The notes beneath the pieces were generated by a model. The model was not told where the DNA came from, did no database searches, and saw nothing but the letters and a program-made list of their open reading frames with translations. Shown piece after piece: positions 9,283-11,577 of a DNA stretch of 11,577 nucleotides. Location: the NCBI GenBank assembly GCA_024278345.1, contig JAJRTK010000200.1, forward strand, positions 1-11,577. Direction: 5' to 3'. This DNA is from a bacterium. GTDB taxonomy: Bacteria; CSSED10-310; JAJRTK01. Every line of letters starts with the position of its first letter. Position 1 is the stretch's first letter. The translations under genes were made by a program, and so were the position numbers.

Positions 9283-11406
9283 ATGGCTCTTTTTCTGAGC
9301 CTGGCACTCCTGCTCTGGTTGCCCTTTCCCGCCAGCGCTGACGAGCCCACCACGCCTCCGCCAACGGGTCCCACAATCAACACCGGACTGGGCTCGGCGC
9401 CCACGGAGATCGACCGCACAACTCCTCGGCGAAGCTGGCGGGGATTCATCGAGGCCGCCGCCAAGAAAGACCTCCTGCTGGCCGCCCATTTCCTGGATCT
9501 CCGGGAAGTCGATCCCGCCCAGCAGCCCCTGGTAGGCCCCGACCGCGCGGGCGAGATCTACCGCCTCATCCGGGGCCTTGGCCCACCCCGGATCCGCTCC
9601 ATCCCCGACGAAACCGATCCGCCACTGCCCGCCAAGGAAGAGCCGGGAACCTGGATCCTCAAGGCTTTCGAGCACGGCGCATCGGGCGTCCACGGGAAGA
9701 TCATGCTCCAGCGGCAGATCTTGCCCGAAACCAACCAACCTGTCTGGCTCATCAGCTCCGAAACCGTCTCCGCCGTGACGGCCTGGTACAGTAGAATTGT
9801 GGAGGGCCAGAAGCTCAAGAAGCCCACTCACACCCTGAATGCCGGGTTGGAGCATCCCACCTCGGGACTTGATCGGAGCACCCCTGCACGGAGCCTGCGG
9901 AACTATGTCGATGCCTGCCGCGCCGGCGATTTTGCCCTGGCCGCTCACTCCCTCCGCCTCGATCACCTTCCCGTCCAGCGGCAAGCCGAGCTGGGCCCGC
10001 GCCTGGCGCGAAAGCTCAAGCTGGTCCTGGACCAGAAGCTCTGGATCGACTTCGATCTGGTGAGCGATCAGCCCCACGGAAAACCGGAAGCGGCGGAGAT
10101 CCCCCATGACGAAGACGAAATCGGCACCATCCGCCTCCGGAACAAGGAGATCCCCATCCGGATGGTCCGCGTCCCGCTGGGCGGCGAGGAGGCGGCATGG
10201 GTTTTCTCCAAGGGCACGGTCGTACGGATCAGCGATCTTTACAGGGAATTCGGCCTTGACTGGTGGGGGGACTACATCCCCGACAGCCTCTTCGGCCACC
10301 GCTTCCTGGAGCTGGATCTCTGGCAATGGATGGGCCTGGCGGTAAGCCTGATCATCGCCCTCATCCTTGCCACGGCGGCCCAGTGGCTCGGCCTCTACAT
10401 CCTGGATGTTTTGGCCACTCGAGCCAAGATCTCCCTCCTGGCCCATTTTGTGGACCGCGCCACGGGGCCGGTCCGAGCTCTTTTCTTCCTGGTCCTCCTT
10501 CGGATCTTCCTGGGCCAGCTCCGGCCGGCCCAACCGGTAGAACCGATCCTTGGCCAGATCTTTTTCCCCCTCTTCGTTCTCACCATCGCCTGGCTGGTCA
10601 TGCGGCTGGTAGCCGCCAGCACCCACGCGTTGGACGAGGCCCTTGGCCAGAGCCAGGAAGGAGCCAGTTACCGGGCATCTTCCACCCGGATCCTGCTCCT
10701 TCGCCGTGTGCTCAACTTCCTGGTGACCCTCTGCGCCACGGCGCTTGTGCTCATGCAGTTCGAGATCGTCCGCAACGTGGGCACCGGCCTGCTGGCCTCG
10801 GCCGGAATCGCCGGGCTGGTCCTGGGCCTGGCGGCGCAAAAGACCATCGGAAACATCTTTGCCGGCATCCAGCTCGGCCTCACGCAACCCCTGAAACTGG
10901 GAGATTTCATCAAGATCGACGGCACCACCGGCACCGTCGAGGAGATCTCACTCTCCCACGTCATCATCCGGGTCTGGGACAAGCGGCGGTTCGTGGTCCC
11001 CATCCCGACGCTCCTGAGCAAGCCCATCGAAAACTGGACCCGGGTAAGCCCGGATCTACTGGGTACCGTCTACCTGGTGGCCGACTACCGAGTCGATGTG
11101 GAAGCGGCCCGCCGCCGGGCAGTGGAGATCGTCGAGGCGTCGCCCCTCTGGGATCGGGCAGCCTCTCCATCCCTCATCGTCACCGACCTCAAAGAAGGCT
11201 CCGTGCAGCTCCGGGTGCTCACGAGCGCCAAGGATGCCGGCGACCTCTGGAGCCTCCGCTGTCAAGTCCGGGAGCAGATGCTCCTCTGGCTCCAGGAACA
11301 TGACTTCACCCCAAAACATCCCGTGATGGTACAGGAAGCTGGAGGCGATCCGGAGCAATTTGCGCCAAACCGAGAAACAGGTTGTGACACGCATTCAGGA
11401 CAATAA
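9283..11406 (+). CDS. MscS-family mechanosensitive channel with duplicated periplasmic domain
   Basis: 707 residues. ATG 9283 begins a signal peptide, MALFLSLALLLWLPFPASA, with likely cleavage after residue 19. The frame is open further upstream to 8524, but that part is repeat and gene-poor DNA. No clear ribosome binding site precedes the ATG. Residues 34-185 and 186-330 are two related periplasmic modules: each begins with a DR(T/S)TP(R/A)RS motif, then a short helix and L(L/A)AAH. Hydrophobic helices lie at about 347-375, 396-413, 421-446 and 472-495. Next comes the MscS pore helix (about 498-530; GLLASAGIAGLVLGLAAQ, then TIGNIFAGIQ), GDFIKIDG (540-547) of the beta domain, and the cytoplasmic alpha/beta domain to the end. 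The channel should open under membrane tension and release solutes on osmotic downshock. It is transcribed away from the lipid operon. Confidence 0.9.
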   Translation: MALFLSLALLLWLPFPASADEPTTPPPTGPTINTGLGSAPTEIDRTTPRRSWRGFIEAAAKKDLLLAAHFLDLREVDPAQQPLVGPDRAGEIYRLIRGLGPPRIRSIPDETDPPLPAKEEPGTWILKAFEHGASGVHGKIMLQRQILPETNQPVWLISSETVSAVTAWYSRIVEGQKLKKPTHTLNAGLEHPTSGLDRSTPARSLRNYVDACRAGDFALAAHSLRLDHLPVQRQAELGPRLARKLKLVLDQKLWIDFDLVSDQPHGKPEAAEIPHDEDEIGTIRLRNKEIPIRMVRVPLGGEEAAWVFSKGTVVRISDLYREFGLDWWGDYIPDSLFGHRFLELDLWQWMGLAVSLIIALILATAAQWLGLYILDVLATRAKISLLAHFVDRATGPVRALFFLVLLRIFLGQLRPAQPVEPILGQIFFPLFVLTIAWLVMRLVAASTHALDEALGQSQEGASYRASSTRILLLRRVLNFLVTLCATALVLMQFEIVRNVGTGLLASAGIAGLVLGLAAQKTIGNIFAGIQLGLTQPLKLGDFIKIDGTTGTVEEISLSHVIIRVWDKRRFVVPIPTLLSKPIENWTRVSPDLLGTVYLVADYRVDVEAARRRAVEIVEASPLWDRAASPSLIVTDLKEGSVQLRVLTSAKDAGDLWSLRCQVREQMLLWLQEHDFTPKHPVMVQEAGGDPEQFAPNRETGCDTHSGQ

Positions 11407-11577
11407 ACGCTGTCCGGGGGCGAAGAAAGGGGGTATCCACGTACCATGAAAGTACATGGTTCAATCCATCTTCGACGGCGTGGTCATGGCGCTCCGCGCC
11501 TTCCACTTTCATCTTCCGGGGTGTGGTCGCCGGGATCATGCTCGTTAAGGCGGGACAAAACGAGAAACAAAGAGACA
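11407..11577. other. Intergenic end of window with a split copy of the inverted-repeat motif
   Basis: I see no confident gene or terminator here. A 12-base match to the left part of the element arm lies at 11430-11441 (GGGGTATCCACG) and a 12-base match to its right part at 11547-11558 (AAGGCGGGACAA), 105 bases apart. A small hairpin, ACCATG/CATGGT, lies at 11443-11460. Confidence 0.45.

Noticed and set aside
9217-10887. 556-residue minus-strand open frame
   Set aside because: It is antisense to the MscS-family gene, which has a signal peptide, membrane helices and the pore motif.

Overview
The window comes from a high-GC bacterium. Gene density is bacterial, start codons carry Shine-Dalgarno sequences, and several genes overlap by ATGA. 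GC content, a fatty acyl-CoA-reductase-type megasynthase and GC-rich dispersed hairpin repeats would suit a deltaproteobacterial (Desulfobacterota or myxobacterial-like) or similar uncultured lineage. That placement is a weak inference; no rRNA or marker gene is present.

Layout. Positions 1-8328 hold five genes on the minus strand, read right to left as one probable operon: (1) a HAD-IB phosphatase-like hydrolase (8328-7558); (2) a small three-helix membrane protein (7495-7199); (3) a LarA-like nickel-pincer-family protein (7202-5619); (4) a small 79-residue ORF (5622-5383); (5) a giant multidomain lipid enzyme (5390 to beyond position 1, at least 1796 codons). Three of the four junctions are overlaps of 4 to 8 bases, which suggests translational coupling. 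Positions 8401-9282 form a gene-poor divergent region with a MITE-like repeat element. Positions 9283-11406 encode a secreted-then-membrane MscS-family channel on the plus strand. Positions 11407-11577 are intergenic.

How the genes may work together. The giant protein contains, in order, a fatty acyl reductase domain, an acyl-adenylating domain, an acyl carrier domain and a PlsC-type acyltransferase domain. One polypeptide could therefore activate a fatty acid, hold it as a thioester, reduce it to aldehyde or alcohol, and acylate a glycerol backbone. From memory this resembles ElbD, the multifunctional enzyme reported for ether-lipid synthesis in Myxococcus xanthus. The HAD-IB phosphatase at the head of the operon would fit a lipid-phosphate step, but this is inference. 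The role of the LarA-like protein in such an operon is unclear.

The most unusual feature is a dispersed repeat family found three times: twice inside the giant gene, where the reading frame stays open and the flanking catalytic motifs are intact, and once just upstream of the MscS gene, where it lies within a 25-bp inverted-repeat pair. Selfish palindromic DNA tolerated inside proteins is known from Rickettsia (RPE elements); this looks like an independent GC-rich counterpart.
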